From positions 1 through 6,532 of the forward strand of contig WLCU01000057.1 in the NCBI GenBank assembly GCA_009705165.1: DNA of 6,532 nucleotides, given 5' to 3'. Shown here piece after piece: positions 5,100 through 6,532 of this stretch. The notes beneath the pieces are model-generated. The model worked only from the letters and a program-made list of their open reading frames with translations. It had not been told where the DNA came from and searched no databases. The stretch is from Actinomycetota bacterium. Its GTDB lineage: Bacteria; Actinomycetota; Actinomycetes; Nanopelagicales; Nanopelagicaceae. Position 1 is the stretch's first letter, and each line of letters opens with the position of its first letter. Both the position numbers and the translations under genes were made by a program.

Positions 5100-6532
5100 G
5101 CCTTGCGCAAACAAAATCGGTGGCATTACTTGGACTTGATGGCCACGTAGTTACTGTTGAAGTAGATATTGCCGATGGCTTACCCATGTATTCATTGCTT
5201 GGTTTGCCCGATGCTGCACTTTCAGAATCACGAGATCGTGTAAGAGCGGCGATTGTGAACTGCGCAGAAATCTGGCCAAATCGAAAAGTAACTGTTTCAC
5301 TTTCACCAGCTTGGCTACCAAAAAGTGGATCAAGTTTTGATTTGGCAATATGTATCGCAATTTTGTCGGCTAATACAACGGTTGCGCCTGATTCAATTGC
5401 CGAAGTTGTCTTTTTAGGTGAACTATCACTTGATGGAAAAATCCGGTCAGTGCGCGGGGTTTTACCAGCGTTAATCGCTGCACAAAAAGCTGGAATCAAA
5501 GTAGCCGTAGTTCCGAAAGCAAATTACGGCGAGGCACAACTGATGCAAGGAATCGAAATCATTGCAATGGAGCACATAAAACAAGTCATTCGCTGGCTGC
5601 GTACAGGAGAGCGAGAAATAGCTGATGTGATTGATATGCAATGGCAACCCAGTGATCTCAATATTGATTTTGCTGACGTTGCCGGCCAACCTCAAGCACG
5701 CTTGGCTGCAGAAGTTGCAGCAATTGGTGGTCACCATATTTTATTAATTGGCCCACCTGGCGCCGGAAAAACAATGATTGCAGAAAGAATTCCAACAATC
5801 CTTCCGGCATTAACCGTTTCGCAAGCCTTGGAAGTTGCCGCGGTACATTCGATTGCCGGATCATTTGCTACGCGTTCGCCAACATCTCTTGTTGCACCGA
5901 TAGTTTCACCGCATCACACAACTACACGTGTAGCAATGGTGGGCGGCGGAGCTCATGCCATAAAACCGGGAGCGTGTTCACTTGCACACAATGGAGTTCT
6001 TTTCATTGATGAAGCTCCGGAATGTCCAGCAGGTGTTTTAGATTCTCTTCGTCAACCACTTGAAGCAGGCACAATCACAATCGCGCGCAGTATTGGAAAT
6101 GTAACTTTTCCGGCTCAATTTTTACTCGTCCTAGCCGCAAATCCATGTCCGTGCGGAAAATTCACAGGCAGAGGTCACAACTGCACATGTTCCTCGCAAC
6201 AAGTGCGTCGCTATTTAGGTCGTTTGTCTGGGCCGCTCATGGATCGAATTGATATGCGCGTTCATGTAGATCCAGTTGGGCGCGTAGATATGGCGCGCGC
6301 GGAGTTAGGGGAGTCCAGCGCGAATATTCGCGAACGAGTAATTGCCGCAAGAGCAATTGCACAGCAGAGATTCATTGATCATCCATGGTCTTTAAATTCA
6401 CAAATCCCATCGCGTGCGCTTCGATCGGTTTTTGCTCCAGAACGTATTGCCATGAATTTTCTGCATGAAGAACTCGATAAAGAACACATAACGGCCAGAG
6501 GGTTGCACAAGATTATTCGTGTTTCCTGGAGC
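5096..6532 (+). CDS. comM: YifB/ComM family Mg-chelatase-like AAA+ ATPase, 3' end cut by window edge
   Basis: The 479 visible residues are nearly all of a protein that is normally about 500-510 long. The N-terminal ChlI domain (about 1-125) includes SLLGLPDAALSESRDRVRAAI and VSLSPAWLPKSGSSFDLAI. The AAA+ module has Walker A GPPGAGKT (219-226, K225), Walker B VLFIDEAPE with D305 and E306, and NPCPCG, part of a four-cysteine cluster C351, C353, C363, C365 that looks metal-binding. LSGPLMDRIDMRVHV and ITARGLHKIIRVSWS begin the C-terminal domain; the last residues are outside. In Vibrio cholerae ComM is a hexameric helicase that promotes branch migration during natural transformation; homologues also occur in bacteria not known to be competent. 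The ATG overlaps the yraN stop by 4 bases. dprA is the usual next gene. Confidence 0.94.
   Translation, partial: MSLAQTKSVALLGLDGHVVTVEVDIADGLPMYSLLGLPDAALSESRDRVRAAIVNCAEIWPNRKVTVSLSPAWLPKSGSSFDLAICIAILSANTTVAPDSIAEVVFLGELSLDGKIRSVRGVLPALIAAQKAGIKVAVVPKANYGEAQLMQGIEIIAMEHIKQVIRWLRTGEREIADVIDMQWQPSDLNIDFADVAGQPQARLAAEVAAIGGHHILLIGPPGAGKTMIAERIPTILPALTVSQALEVAAVHSIAGSFATRSPTSLVAPIVSPHHTTTRVAMVGGGAHAIKPGACSLAHNGVLFIDEAPECPAGVLDSLRQPLEAGTITIARSIGNVTFPAQFLLVLAANPCPCGKFTGRGHNCTCSSQQVRRYLGRLSGPLMDRIDMRVHVDPVGRVDMARAELGESSANIRERVIAARAIAQQRFIDHPWSLNSQIPSRALRSVFAPERIAMNFLHEELDKEHITARGLHKIIRVSWS

Noticed and set aside
4945..5499. Long minus-strand open frame (184 codons) opposite yraN and comM
   Set aside because: Both sense genes have strong family motifs over the same bases; the antisense frame is a by-product of their codon use.

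Overview
The window looks like chromosomal core DNA from a small-genome actinobacterium. Three observations point there. The order rplS-lepB-rnhB-yraN-comM is the actinobacterial arrangement. A sepH (DUF3071) gene, essentially restricted to Actinobacteria, sits at the left edge. The DNA is only moderately GC-rich, with A/T-ending codons and very short gaps, unlike Streptomyces or Mycobacterium. A streamlined freshwater lineage such as Nanopelagicales (acI) would fit, but that placement is inference.

Left half (1-2775): two minus-strand genes, an MFS transporter followed by sepH with an 8-base overlap, diverge from a plus-strand inositol-monophosphatase family gene. The intergenic gap carries two back-to-back TAGGAT -10-like hexamers. 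Each lies 6-7 bases before a start codon and no leader is possible, so both genes probably make leaderless mRNAs. This also moves the likely MFS start from 1985 to 1976.

Middle (2776-2874): the only sizeable intergenic gap holds the leader of rplS, with a perfect 8-bp inverted repeat (2804-2811 / 2830-2837) and a good Shine-Dalgarno sequence.

Right half (2875-6532): a tightly packed plus-strand run of rplS (L19), lepB (signal peptidase I), rnhB (RNase HII), yraN (UPF0102 nuclease-like protein) and comM (YifB-type AAA+ protein, cut by the window end). Gaps are 8, 6, 48 and -4 bases. The genes link translation, protein export and nucleic-acid maintenance; yraN-comM normally leads into dprA, expected just outside.

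No phage, insertion sequence, CRISPR array, tRNA, rRNA or clear defence locus is visible, and I found no convincing new biological system. The best second-look items are the acidic repeat tail on L19, the recurring TANNNT-N6-8-start pattern before genes lacking Shine-Dalgarno sites, the rplS leader dyad, and the absence of the DUF2469 gene usually found after rnhB.
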